Shown: piece after piece, positions 7,392 through 16,611 of the stretch
Layout of the letters: each line of letters begins with the position of its first letter
Numbering within the stretch: position 1 is the first letter of the stretch
Source of the DNA: an uncultured Thermoguttaceae bacterium
GTDB lineage: Bacteria > Planctomycetota > Planctomycetia > Pirellulales > Thermoguttaceae
Direction: 5' to 3'
DNA: 64,000 nucleotides
Assembly: GCA_937951625.1 (NCBI GenBank)
Contig: CALFBP010000014.1
Span: 1 to 64,000 of the forward strand
Made by a program: the position numbers and the translations under genes
The notes under the pieces: model-generated
Database searches by the model: none
The model's input: only the letters and a program-made list of their open reading frames with translations
What the model was told of the DNA's origin: nothing

Positions 7392-8429
7392 ATGTGCGGC
7401 AGGCGAGCGGCCGTGTTCGTCGCCGGCTATCCCGGGGCGTTGGGCGGGGCCAACACCGAGTGCTGGCACACGATCCGGCTGTGGCGACGCTTCGGCCTGA
7501 GCGTGCAATGCATTCCCACCTGGCGGCCCGATCCCAACTGGCAGGCCCGCCTCGAACAGATCGGCTGCCCGACCGTCGTCGCCAGTCCGGCGGAACTCGG
7601 CCGTGTTCCTGGACTGCCTGGGAGCACGGTCGTCGCCTTTTGCAATTCGCGATTCCTGGAAGCAGCCGATCGGTTTCGCGAGTTGGGCTGCAAGATCGTT
7701 TGGGTCGGCTGCATGACCTGGCTCTTGCCTCAAGAACGACAGCATTACCAGCGGCGCGGGCCGTTCGACACCTACGTGTTTCAAAGCCAATACCAACAGG
7801 CCCAGGTGCTGCCGCAATTGACCAAGTTCGGGGTGACGCCACGGCAGTGTTTCCTTATCCGCGGGGCCTTCGACTGGCAGGAGTTCCCTTTCCGCCCCCT
7901 AGCCCACCGGCGTGGCGAACCGCTGGTGCTTGGCCGGATCAGCCGTCCGGCCGCCGACAAGTATTCCGCCGCCACGTGGTCGATCTACCGTCGGGTGCCG
8001 CACCCGATTCGGGCCCGCGTCATGGCCTGGGATGAATCGATCGCCCGCAAGCTCGGTCCGCCGCCCGCCTGGGCCGAATGCCTGCCCGCATTGGCCGAGT
8101 CGCCGCGGCAATTCCTCTCTACGTTGCACTGCATGATGCAAGTCAACGGCGGGGCCGAGGAGAATTGGCCGCGATCGGGACTGGAAGCCATGGCCTGCGG
8201 CGTGCCCGTGGTCGCGCCCAACCGCTGGGGATGGAAGGAAATGATCCGTCACGGCGAGACCGGCTTCCTGGCCGACTCGCACGACGAAATGGCCTACTGC
8301 GCGGCACGCCTGGCCTACGACGAGGACCTCCGCAGGGACATTGCCCTTCGTGCTCGGCGTGAACTCGAACAGTGCTTGGCCGAGCCTGCCGCCTTGGCCG
8401 CCGCCTGGAGGGCGGTGTTCGCCGGTTGA
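7392..8429 (+). CDS. Family 4-type glycosyltransferase at the end of the cassette
   Basis: A retaining GT-B glycosyltransferase that would move a sugar from a nucleotide donor to an unknown acceptor. The 345 residues have an N-terminal G-x-L-G-G-A-N-T-E-C loop (about 16-24) of the acceptor domain. The C-terminal donor domain has the E-x-W-P-R-S-G-L-E-A-M-A-C-G-V-P-V-V signature near residues 254-273. AAAGGA lies a few bases before the ATG. It follows the capsid genes on the same strand after about 107 bases, so it may be co-transcribed and modify particle proteins. It could equally be an unrelated downstream gene. Confidence 0.75.
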   Translation: MCGRRAAVFVAGYPGALGGANTECWHTIRLWRRFGLSVQCIPTWRPDPNWQARLEQIGCPTVVASPAELGRVPGLPGSTVVAFCNSRFLEAADRFRELGCKIVWVGCMTWLLPQERQHYQRRGPFDTYVFQSQYQQAQVLPQLTKFGVTPRQCFLIRGAFDWQEFPFRPLAHRRGEPLVLGRISRPAADKYSAATWSIYRRVPHPIRARVMAWDESIARKLGPPPAWAECLPALAESPRQFLSTLHCMMQVNGGAEENWPRSGLEAMACGVPVVAPNRWGWKEMIRHGETGFLADSHDEMAYCAARLAYDEDLRRDIALRARRELEQCLAEPAALAAAWRAVFAG

Positions 8430-8730
8430 CGCCCCCCTACTTGGCTCGCCATCCCGAGCTTGCAGAACGTGCCAATAGGGGAAACCGAGAGGCCCCGATT
8501 GGCAACAACGGACGATGTTATCTTGACGTGCGAACAATCGCGGTACGGACGTGGGCTTACTGTTGCTCGATGGGCTTTTGTCCTAAAATGTGCCCTGAAG
8601 AACGTTGATCGTCCCACCGCCTAGCTAGCTCATTTAGGCTTCGCGCGGTGCAAACACGATCTACAACACCGCGGCAGCAGAAGCTACTACGCTGCCAAAA
8701 GTCGACACGTCGAATCCAGGAACTCCCGAA
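8430..8730. other. Intergenic stretch without a recognised gene
   Basis: About 300 bases between the glycosyltransferase and the heparinase-like gene. I see no supported ORF and no clear terminator. The promoter of the secreted lyase probably lies in its right half, but I cannot point to convincing hexamers. Confidence 0.4.
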
Positions 8731-11541
8731 ATGAGAGATGCGAACATGGTGAAGTTGGGGCTGGGGACGTTGCTCGTCTTGGCGAGCCAGGGATTTTTGG
8801 TAGCGCAGTCGTCGGGCGCCGAGGCAGCCCCGACCAAACACGTCAGCATCTTTTTTTCCGCCGACGCCGTGGCCCGCGCCAAAGAAAACGCCGCGAAGCA
8901 CCGTTGGGCGGCCGCGATCCGCGACAACCTGGTGGCCGCCGCGCAGCCCTGGATCAAACTCAGCGACGACGAGCTTTGGGACTTGATGTTCTCCAACAGC
9001 ATCAAGCGGTCGTGGATGGTCTGGTCCAATGGCCATTGCCCGGCCTGCAAAAAGCCGGTGCCGATGTACAACTGGCAAGTCGATGCACTGACCAGGCCGT
9101 GGAAGATGCAGTGCCCGCATTGCAAGGAACTCTTCCCGAAAAACGACTTCGCGAAGTTCTACCGATCCGGCCTCAACGAGCAGGGGATTTTCGAGCCGGC
9201 GCGGGCCGATCGGTCGCTGTTATTCAACGTCGAACACCCGGACCCCAACGACCCGCTCCATCGCTTCGGCGTCGACGACGGCGAGGGCTATGTGGAGGGC
9301 GAAAAGCGGTGGCGCTTCATCGGGGCGTATTTGATCTATGGGCAGTGGAAGCAAGCGATCGTAGGCGGGGCGCGCAAGCTGGCCGCGGCCTACGTGGTCA
9401 CGGGCGATCCGGTCTATGCCCACAAGGCGGGCGTGATCCTGGACCGCGTGGCCGACCTCTACCCGACCTTCGATTTCCAGCGCGAGGGCGTGTTGTACGA
9501 AGGCCCAGGTGTGCGAGGCTACGTCTCGACCTGGCACGACGCGGAGGTCGAGGTCCGCGACTTGGCGATGACCTACGACCAGGTCTTCGAGGCCCTGGCC
9601 CGCGACCCCTCGCTGGTGGCCTTCCTCTCGGCCAAGGCCCGGCAGCACAAGCTGGCCAACCCCAAGGCCAGCTTCGCCGACATCCAGCGAAATATCGAAG
9701 AGCGGATTCTCCGCGACACGTTGGCCAACCGCCCCAAAATCGAGTCCAACTACCCCTCGACCGATCTAACGCTGACCTTCATCCACGCCGTGCTCGGCTG
9801 GCCGGGCAACCGCGAGCAGGTCACCAACATGGTCGACGCCATGATCCAAAAGGCCACAGCGGTCGACGGCGTGACCGGCGAAAAGGGCCTCGATGCGTAC
9901 TCCACCATCGGGCCCCGCTGCATCGCCGACCTGCTGGGCTGGTTTTCTCGGGCCGACGCTAACTTCGTGCGCGACGCCGTGCGCCGCAATCCCCGGCTCC
10001 ACGCCATGTATCGCTTCCACCTCGATACCTGGTGCCTGGGCCACTATTACCCCAGAGTCGGCGACACCGGCTCGTTCGCCGCGCGAAACGACCATTACGC
10101 GGGCGTCATTTTTACGAGGAATCCCGGCATCGGACCCTCGGCCTACGCGCTGATGTGGGACCTGTATGAGGCGACAGGCGACCAAGACTTCGCGCGGTTG
10201 ATGTTTGCAGCCAATGGCGGCCGGGTGGAGGGCATTCCTTACGATTTGTTCGCCCCCGCCCCCGAGGCCTTGCAGCAGAAACTCCAAGCCCTGATCGACG
10301 AGGTAGGCCCTGAAATCCGCCTTACAAGTGTCAACAAGCCGCAGTGGTGCTTGGCGATCCTACGCTCCGGGCAAGGGACCCACGAGCGGGCGTTGTGGCT
10401 GGACTACGACTCGGGCTTTGGCCACGGCCACGCCGACGGGATGAACCTGGGCCTGTTCGCCAAGGGGCTCGACCTTTTGCCAGACTTCGGCTACCCACCG
10501 GTCCAATACGGCGGCTGGGGCTCGCCGCGGGCCCGCTGGTACACGCTCTCCGTCGCCCACAACACCGTGGTGGTTGACGGCGTGAACTCGCGAAGCGGCT
10601 CGGGCAAAACCACCCTCTGGGCCGATGGCGACCAGTTCCGTGCGATCCGCGCCTCCGCACCCCAGCTCATCGGCGGCAAGCAGTTCGAGCGGACCGCGAT
10701 GCTCGTCGATGTCTCGCCCACCGACTTTTACGTGGTAGACGTTTTCCGCGTGGTCGGCGGCAAGGAACACGTCAAATTCACGCACAGCGCGTTCGGGTCC
10801 GTCACGTCCCAAGGTCTCTCGCTCAAGCCGGTTGAAGCCCTCGCACAGCTCGAACAAATGCGGAATTTCCGCAACGATCCTGCTCCGCCGTCGGTCTGGA
10901 GCGTGGATTGGGCGATCGAGGATCGCTACAAGTACCTGCCGCCAGACAGAAAGATTCATTTCCGCTACACAGACCTGACGAGCGGTGCTGAGGCGATGCT
11001 GGCCGAGGCCTGGGTGTCGGTCGGGATGTTTGGCAGCACGGCGGAGGCCTGGATCCCGCGGGTCCTCGTCCGCCGCCAGGGCACGCAATCGCCGCTGGCC
11101 TCGACCTTCGTGGGGCTCTACGAGCCGTATGAAAAGCAGCCCAATGTGGTTTCTGTGCGCCGGCTCGGGCTGGAGACCGCGGACGGCAAGCCGCTTCCCG
11201 AGGCGAATGTGGCCCTGGAAGTGCGGCTTGCCGACGGGCGGCGCGACGTGATCGTGGCCACCGACGTGGAAAACCCGCTGGCGCTGGTTCCCGCCGCTGT
11301 TGCTGGTCAGGAAGTAGTCCAGCCAGATACAGGACTCCGCCTCGATGGCCAACTTGCCTTGGTGCGCTTTGACGCCGCCGGGAAACCGCAACGGATCGCC
11401 TTCTGCCTCGGTCCATCGCTGACGGTGGGCACGGTCGCCGTTCGCGCGAAGAAGCCAACCGATTTTGTCGAGGTCGCGATCGAGCCGGACGGTGCCAAGG
11501 TCCTCCACGGACCGGCCGACGAAATCGAGGTCCGGCAATGA
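8731..11541 (+). CDS. Secreted heparinase II/III-family polysaccharide lyase
   Basis: Likely cleaves an acidic, perhaps sulfated or uronic-acid polysaccharide by beta-elimination outside the cytoplasm. The 936 residues begin with a hydrophobic signal peptide ending near A-Q-S-S-G-A. An (alpha/alpha) toroid of about 500 residues follows, including Y-x-S-T-W-H-D (about 263-269) and N-Y-P-S-T. The heparinase II/III beta-sandwich domain contains the typical S-G-F-G-H-G-H-A-D-G-M-N-L-G motif near 550-563 and V-A-H-N-T-V-V-V-D-G near 607-616. An in-frame ATG five codons inside is an alternative start. The substrate class is not resolved by sequence. Confidence 0.82.
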   Translation: MRDANMVKLGLGTLLVLASQGFLVAQSSGAEAAPTKHVSIFFSADAVARAKENAAKHRWAAAIRDNLVAAAQPWIKLSDDELWDLMFSNSIKRSWMVWSNGHCPACKKPVPMYNWQVDALTRPWKMQCPHCKELFPKNDFAKFYRSGLNEQGIFEPARADRSLLFNVEHPDPNDPLHRFGVDDGEGYVEGEKRWRFIGAYLIYGQWKQAIVGGARKLAAAYVVTGDPVYAHKAGVILDRVADLYPTFDFQREGVLYEGPGVRGYVSTWHDAEVEVRDLAMTYDQVFEALARDPSLVAFLSAKARQHKLANPKASFADIQRNIEERILRDTLANRPKIESNYPSTDLTLTFIHAVLGWPGNREQVTNMVDAMIQKATAVDGVTGEKGLDAYSTIGPRCIADLLGWFSRADANFVRDAVRRNPRLHAMYRFHLDTWCLGHYYPRVGDTGSFAARNDHYAGVIFTRNPGIGPSAYALMWDLYEATGDQDFARLMFAANGGRVEGIPYDLFAPAPEALQQKLQALIDEVGPEIRLTSVNKPQWCLAILRSGQGTHERALWLDYDSGFGHGHADGMNLGLFAKGLDLLPDFGYPPVQYGGWGSPRARWYTLSVAHNTVVVDGVNSRSGSGKTTLWADGDQFRAIRASAPQLIGGKQFERTAMLVDVSPTDFYVVDVFRVVGGKEHVKFTHSAFGSVTSQGLSLKPVEALAQLEQMRNFRNDPAPPSVWSVDWAIEDRYKYLPPDRKIHFRYTDLTSGAEAMLAEAWVSVGMFGSTAEAWIPRVLVRRQGTQSPLASTFVGLYEPYEKQPNVVSVRRLGLETADGKPLPEANVALEVRLADGRRDVIVATDVENPLALVPAAVAGQEVVQPDTGLRLDGQLALVRFDAAGKPQRIAFCLGPSLTVGTVAVRAKKPTDFVEVAIEPDGAKVLHGPADEIEVRQ

Positions 11542-11550
11542 ACGCCAGCG

Positions 11551-12747
11551 TCAGGCTTCTGCCAGCGAGCGGTAGTAATCCATCAGGATGCGAGCCACCT
11601 CAGGGCGAGCGAACTCGGGCGGCAGTTCCTGGCCCGCGGAAAGCATTTCCCGGACCTTCGTCCCGGAAAGATTGACGAAATCCTCGGGTCGGTGGCCGGG
11701 CGGGGCCTCGCGCATCATGATCACGTCGCCAACGACCTTGGAATAGGCGGTGTGGTCGGCCTCGAAGATCTGGATTTCCAAGGCCCCGGGTGGGACTTCT
11801 TTGCGGAAGATTTCCTGGGCGTCGAAGGGGCCGTAATAGTTGCCTACCCCGGCATGATCGCGTCCCACGATCAAATGCGTCGCCCCCATGTTCTGCCGAA
11901 AGATGGCATGGAGGACCGCTTCGCGGGGCCCAGCGTAAAGCATGTCGAAACCATAGCCCGTGATTTCGCAGGTGTTGGGCTCGAAATAAAGCTCCACCAT
12001 TTTGCGGATCGAGGCATCGCGCACGCTGGCCGGGATGTCGCCCTCCTTCAACTTGCCCAACAGCATGTGGATGATCGCCCCGTCAGCGCCCACCCGCTGC
12101 ATGGCGATCTTCACCAGGGCCTCGTGGGCGCGGTGCATGGGGTTGCGGGTCTGGAAGGCCACCACCTTTTTCCAACCCCTTCGGTGAATGATCTCGCGGA
12201 TCTCCATGGCGGTGCGGAAGGTGTCTGGGAAGTCGGTGGCGAAGTACGAATAGTTGAGCACCTGGATCGGCCCAGCCACCAAAAACCTGCCCGCCGAAAG
12301 GAAATTGTTCACCCCGGGATGTTTCGAGTCTGTGGTGCGGAAGACCTTTTCCGCCATGAACCGCATCTGCTCTTCGGTCGCCTCCTCGATGGAGAGCACG
12401 TCTTGGATCGCCAGCACGGGATGGCCTTCGACGTTGGGATCCAAAAGTGCGATCCGCTTGGCGTCGCGAATGCCGGAAACCTCCGACGCCACATTGAGGA
12501 TCGGGATCGGCCAGAACAGCCCACAGGTCGCTTTCATCTCCCCGGCGACGGCCAAGGCGTCCGCAAGGTTCATGAATCCGCTCAGGGGGGTAAAGTACCC
12601 ACTGCCCAACATCACGGCGTTCGCCGCTGCCTGAGAACACATCAGCAGCTTAGGCAGGTTGGCTGCCTCTCGCACCAACTCCGAGCGAAGCCCCACATCT
12701 TCTACATAGCGGGGTTTGAGCGTTTCCGAACCGTGCGGTCGAATCAT
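11551..12747 (-). CDS. sat: Sulfate adenylyltransferase (ATP sulfurylase)
   Basis: Catalyses ATP + sulfate to adenylylsulfate + pyrophosphate, or the reverse reaction in sulfur oxidation. The 398-residue single-chain type shows the nucleotide motif Q-T-R-N-P-M-H-R-A-H-E at 199-209, G-R-D-H-A-G at 295-300 and S-G-T-K-V-R near 361-366. The ATG at 12747 has AGGAGAG just upstream. No cysC, cysN, apr or cysH lies nearby, so the direction of use cannot be read from context. The gene is convergent with the heparinase-like gene, with only nine bases between the stops. Confidence 0.95.
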   Translation of the reverse strand: MIRPHGSETLKPRYVEDVGLRSELVREAANLPKLLMCSQAAANAVMLGSGYFTPLSGFMNLADALAVAGEMKATCGLFWPIPILNVASEVSGIRDAKRIALLDPNVEGHPVLAIQDVLSIEEATEEQMRFMAEKVFRTTDSKHPGVNNFLSAGRFLVAGPIQVLNYSYFATDFPDTFRTAMEIREIIHRRGWKKVVAFQTRNPMHRAHEALVKIAMQRVGADGAIIHMLLGKLKEGDIPASVRDASIRKMVELYFEPNTCEITGYGFDMLYAGPREAVLHAIFRQNMGATHLIVGRDHAGVGNYYGPFDAQEIFRKEVPPGALEIQIFEADHTAYSKVVGDVIMMREAPPGHRPEDFVNLSGTKVREMLSAGQELPPEFARPEVARILMDYYRSLAEA

Positions 12748-13196
12748 CGATCTCTCCTAGACTCCAGCCAATTACATCACTATCTTGACAATCATTGTAA
12801 CACAAATTGCCCGCTCTATTCTAACCCTTTTGGGACAACTTCCGCCAGCACCGACAGCCCGACAAGCGATACAACAAAGGTCCGCCACAATAGAGTATTC
12901 GAGTATGGCTTGTAGGTGGGGTTCAAGTAACGCGAAACTCAAATCGGCCGTGGAGTTTTCAATCGAGAAACCGCCGTTCCATCGGTCGCCAGGGCAGGCC
13001 AGGTAGCTTCAGCGTGCCGATGCCGCTGAAAGTCCACCGGCGAACCCGCTGCGGCTTGGACTTGAAAAAGGATCGTCTCCGCGCGTTCGTAACGGGGCAG
13101 CCAAAAGAAATCAATCGCGTCCCAAGGTCGGCAAACAGGACGAAACCGGTGCTGAAGAACGTCTCGCTTCGAGACTTGCACCTTGGGCTGAGCAAG
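12748..13196. other. Intergenic stretch between sat and the tRNA gene
   Basis: About 450 bases without a supported gene. The part next to sat is relatively A/T-rich (around 12770-12830) and probably holds the minus-strand sat promoter. No riboswitch, repeat or terminator was recognised. Confidence 0.4.
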
Positions 13197-13270
<74 letters not shown>

Positions 13271-13585
13271 AATCTGTTAAAGTTCTCTACTTACGGTTAC
13301 TTCGGCACGGCCGACGGTCGCGGCGCCACCTGGATTACTACGCCCCGCAAAACGCAGCCCAAAATTTCTAAACGCTGCGCGTCGAGTGAAGCACGCTTAC
13401 GTGATTGCTATTCTAACAAGTCCTGTCTGCCCAAAAAGCCCCACCTCGAATTTCCAATACCCGCGAATTCCACTATTGTTTGTGTACGCAGACCCCACAT
13501 AGGCATGTTTATTGGCGAGTTGGCGCTTGTTTAGGCAAGCCGATTTGGGCGACGTGTAACATTTCGCTGACGGGATTTTCGCGAT
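13271..13585. other. Intergenic stretch between tRNA-Arg and birA
   Basis: About 315 bases, moderately A/T-rich in the middle. It should hold the minus-strand tRNA promoter and the end of the birA transcript. I see no ORF, strong hairpin or repeat that I can support. Confidence 0.35.
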
Positions 13586-14371
13586 TCAGGCGTCGCGCGA
13601 GGGGCTGTGCCGCAGGACGACGCCGCTGGCGATCCGTAGCAGACCTTGGGTCGTTGCCAGCAGCAGCCCTCCATCCGCCGCGATCCCTCGGCAAATGCCT
13701 TGGACGGTCCGGCCACCGGTCTCAACCATCAGCGTCAAGCCGCGTTGGAGGCATAACTCGTCGGCGGCCTTGCTGATGACGCCCGGCTGGGTGGTAAGCT
13801 GCCGGAGCATGGCGGCAAGGCGTTTCAAGAGGTTGATGACGAAATCTGTTGGGTCATGTTCATTTCCAGTGAGGTCGCGGAGCGTTACGGCCGTGGATTG
13901 GAGTTCGGCTGGGGCCTCGGCAAGCGTGTTGTTTAGATTCAGCCCAATGCCAACCACAAAACGTTTTCCTGGGGGGGCCTCGACCAGTACCCCGGCGAGT
14001 TTTTTTTGCCCTACATAGACGTCGTTCGGCCAATGGATCCCAACCCGACCTTGAGGCGCAAGAGGCGCCACGACCCTTGCGGCGGCCACTGCGGCTGCCA
14101 GGGCCAACAACGGACCGGGCTGGGGCTGCTCGGGCCAGGTTCGGCCATCGAGGACCAGGCTCATAGCCACGCTCCCCCTACCAGTCCACCAGCGGTTGCG
14201 GCCCCGGCCTCGCCCCGCCGTCTGTTGGTCCGCCACGACTAAATACGGCAACGGACAGTCCGGCTGGGCAGCGAGTTCCTTCGCCCGATCGTTCGTCGAG
14301 CCAAGCACCCCATGATGTTCCGTCGCTCGGACAAACGTCTCTCGGAGCAAGCGGTCGATGTCCCAGCACAT
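13586..14371 (-). CDS. birA: Biotin--[acetyl-CoA-carboxylase] ligase
   Basis: Attaches biotin to the biotin carboxyl carrier protein of acetyl-CoA carboxylase through biotinyl-AMP. The 261 residues show the biotin/ATP loop G-R-G-R-G-R-N-R-W-W at about 53-62 and the catalytic segment H-W-P-N-D-V-Y-V-G-Q-K-K-L-A-G-V-L near 112-128. A C-terminal BPL_C-type small domain follows. There is no N-terminal helix-turn-helix, so this is a group I ligase without repressor function. It starts 12 bases after the Gfo/Idh gene and is probably co-transcribed with it. Confidence 0.9.
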   Translation of the reverse strand: MCWDIDRLLRETFVRATEHHGVLGSTNDRAKELAAQPDCPLPYLVVADQQTAGRGRGRNRWWTGRGSVAMSLVLDGRTWPEQPQPGPLLALAAAVAAARVVAPLAPQGRVGIHWPNDVYVGQKKLAGVLVEAPPGKRFVVGIGLNLNNTLAEAPAELQSTAVTLRDLTGNEHDPTDFVINLLKRLAAMLRQLTTQPGVISKAADELCLQRGLTLMVETGGRTVQGICRGIAADGGLLLATTQGLLRIASGVVLRHSPSRDA

Positions 14372-14383
14372 GGCGACCTGGCC

Positions 14384-15529
14384 TCAACGCCCGACGTCGA
14401 TCCAAGATCTGCTGGCCGCAGAACGTAAAACGCTGTCCATCAAACGTTCCAAGGCGATGCCTTGTTCGAGGCCTGGGGTGGCGGGCCGGTTTTCGGCCAC
14501 GGCTTGAAGAAAATTGGCCAGGCAAGCCACGTGACCGCGAATCCAGCCGATCGCGGCTTTGGGACTTGGGAAAGTCGTCGCGGGAGCAGAGTACCGATGC
14601 CCGGCGTCGATCCGCGTCCAGCCCCTGAGGCCTCCGTGGGGCCGATCCGCGGCCTGGGCGTCATAAAACTCCACGTGGTGCGGATCCATGCCGTTGAACC
14701 GCAACGCGCCCCGCGACCCGTGGATTTCAAAACGAATCTCATCTTCCGTACCTGTGGCGATTTTCGTGGCCTCGATCGTGCCGACCGCGCCCGACGCCAG
14801 TTCCGCCAACACGACCACGCAATCCTCGGCATCGACCTTTAGACGCAGGGCAGGATTATCGGGGGCGGGCCGGTCGGGATAAGCGATGTGCGTCACCGCG
14901 CACACACGGCGAATCGGCCCCAGCAGCCAATCCACCAGGTCCAGCACGTGGGAGGCGAGGTCGGCCACCACGCCCCCTTTGGCCGCCGCGGTCAGTTTCC
15001 ACTTCAGCGGCGCTTCAGGATCCGCGCTCCCGCCGTGCAGGTAGCAGGCCCGAAACTGGAGCGGTTTGCCCAACGCGCCCGATGCCACCATCTCTTTGGC
15101 CCGCAGCGTCGCCGGGAAGAAGCGATTTTGCAACGTCATCTGGGCAACGCCGCGGTAGTCTTTCAACGCCGCCTCGATCGCCACGGCCTCGGCTAACGAA
15201 CCGGTGAGCGGTTTGTCGCAGTAGATGTGCTTCTGGTTGTGCATGGCCGATAGCACCGCGTCTTTGTGCAGGTGGTTCGGCGTGCAGATATGGACGATGT
15301 CGATGGCCGGGTTTTCGGTCACCTCGCGGTAGTCGGTCGTTGCCACGTCGGCGCCGAGGAGCTGGCGGGCCCTTTCCGCTGTTTCCTGGCGGCTGGCAAC
15401 GACATGCGTGATGCGGGCGACCAAGGGAACAGGATCGCAATAGAACGGCAAGGCCGCGTAACCATAGGCATGGACCTTGCCGATGAAGCCAAATCCTAGG
15501 ATGCCGACGCGATAGATTTTCGCGGCCAT
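14384..15529 (-). CDS. Gfo/Idh/MocA family oxidoreductase (cytosolic)
   Basis: An NAD(P)-dependent sugar or inositol oxidoreductase of 381 residues without a signal peptide. The N-terminal Rossmann fold has G-F-G-F-I-G at about 12-17. The catalytic E-K-P motif of the family appears as D-K-P near residues 100-102, a variant. A beta-sheet C-terminal domain follows with an H-x-x-D-x-x-x-x-L type segment (S-H-V-L-D-L-V-D-W). The substrate is unknown. It precedes birA by 12 bases in the same direction. Confidence 0.88.
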   Translation of the reverse strand: MAAKIYRVGILGFGFIGKVHAYGYAALPFYCDPVPLVARITHVVASRQETAERARQLLGADVATTDYREVTENPAIDIVHICTPNHLHKDAVLSAMHNQKHIYCDKPLTGSLAEAVAIEAALKDYRGVAQMTLQNRFFPATLRAKEMVASGALGKPLQFRACYLHGGSADPEAPLKWKLTAAAKGGVVADLASHVLDLVDWLLGPIRRVCAVTHIAYPDRPAPDNPALRLKVDAEDCVVVLAELASGAVGTIEATKIATGTEDEIRFEIHGSRGALRFNGMDPHHVEFYDAQAADRPHGGLRGWTRIDAGHRYSAPATTFPSPKAAIGWIRGHVACLANFLQAVAENRPATPGLEQGIALERLMDSVLRSAASRSWIDVGR

Positions 15530-15936
15530 GTCTGCTTGCCCTTTTCGGAAATGTCATCCCGCCATCAGCGAGTACTGCTCAACCCGGCACAGCCCATCCT
15601 TCGGCGATTAAGTGGATGATCAATTTTGAGATCTTATTACCACTTTAATAGGCTTCTATTCGCCTAACTAGAAGGGGTTAGCGGCGAAGTCGGACTCACC
15701 TTACACGAAGGCCCGAACCGAAACCAAAGTCTGGACGTAACGTAAGCGGGTGGCAATGCGCGCTGGAGCGTTTGGGCGTCGACAAAAATACCACCCGCTT
15801 GTTCAAACCAGCATAAGATCCACGCCAATGCGAATGTACGTTTCCCGCAAATGCCTCCCTGCTGGGGGTGTTGGCCGTTCGGGATGAGGGGCGCATACAC
15901 CGACTGAATTGATTGGTCAGGGCGACACATCCTACC
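15530..15936. other. Divergent promoter region
   Basis: About 400 bases between the minus-strand Gfo/Idh gene and the plus-strand ABC operon. An A/T-rich block at about 15610-15665 is the likely place for promoters. No palindrome or metal-regulator box was recognised. Confidence 0.35.
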
Positions 15937-16611
15937 ATGCTGCTGCAACTACGCGAGGTCAAGAAGTCGTTTTTCCAGCCCGACGGGAGCGAGCTGCCCA
16001 TCTTAGACATCCCGGAGTTCGACGTCGACGCAGGCGACCAAGTTGTTTTGGTGGGGCGCAGCGGGTGCGGCAAGACCACGCTGTTGCATATTATCGCGGG
16101 GATCAGCCGCCCTACGTCCGGTCGTGTGAAAATCGACGGCTGGGACATCGCGCTGATGGACGAGTCGGAGGTGGATCAGTTCCGCGCGGAGCGGATCGGC
16201 TATGTGTACCAGACCTTCAACCTGTTGCCAAGCTTTACCGCCTTGGAGAATGTGTTGCTGGGCATGACGTTCGGGCGGGAGCGTCCCGACCGCGAGCGGG
16301 CCAAGGCACTCTTGAAGCGGGTGGGGTTGGAGCATCGGCTGACGCACAAGCCGCCGATGCTTTCGGTGGGCGAGCAGCAACGGGTAGCGGTGGCGCGGGC
16401 GTTGGCGAACCGGCCGCAACTGATCCTCGCCGACGAGCCCACGGCCAACGTCGACGTCGGCAACCAGCAGCAGATCATCGACTTGCTGCGCGAGACCTGC
16501 CGTGAGGAAAATGTCGCCTTGATCCTGGTCACCCATGCCCCGGAAGTGGCCGAACAGTTCGATCGCGTGGAGTATTTGGAGAAGATCAACCTCGTGCGAG
16601 GGGGCCGATGA
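15937..16611 (+). CDS. ABC transporter ATP-binding protein (LolD/MacB type)
   Basis: The ATPase subunit partnering the FtsX-type permease encoded next. The 224 residues hold Walker A G-R-S-G-C-G-K-T at 40-47, a Q-loop in Y-V-Y-Q-T-F-N-L-L-P, the signature L-S-V-G-E-Q-Q-R-V-A-V-A-R-A-L (its first G replaced by V) and Walker B L-I-L-A-D-E-P-T-A-N-V-D. The ATG at 15937 gives the family's standard N-terminus; a TTG eight codons upstream is less likely. The stop overlaps the permease start as ATGA, so the two are co-translated. Confidence 0.9.
   Translation: MLLQLREVKKSFFQPDGSELPILDIPEFDVDAGDQVVLVGRSGCGKTTLLHIIAGISRPTSGRVKIDGWDIALMDESEVDQFRAERIGYVYQTFNLLPSFTALENVLLGMTFGRERPDRERAKALLKRVGLEHRLTHKPPMLSVGEQQRVAVARALANRPQLILADEPTANVDVGNQQQIIDLLRETCREENVALILVTHAPEVAEQFDRVEYLEKINLVRGGR

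Noticed and set aside
11692-12915. Long plus-strand ORF opposite sat
   Set aside because: The minus strand encodes a full ATP sulfurylase with all motifs; the plus-strand frame shows none.
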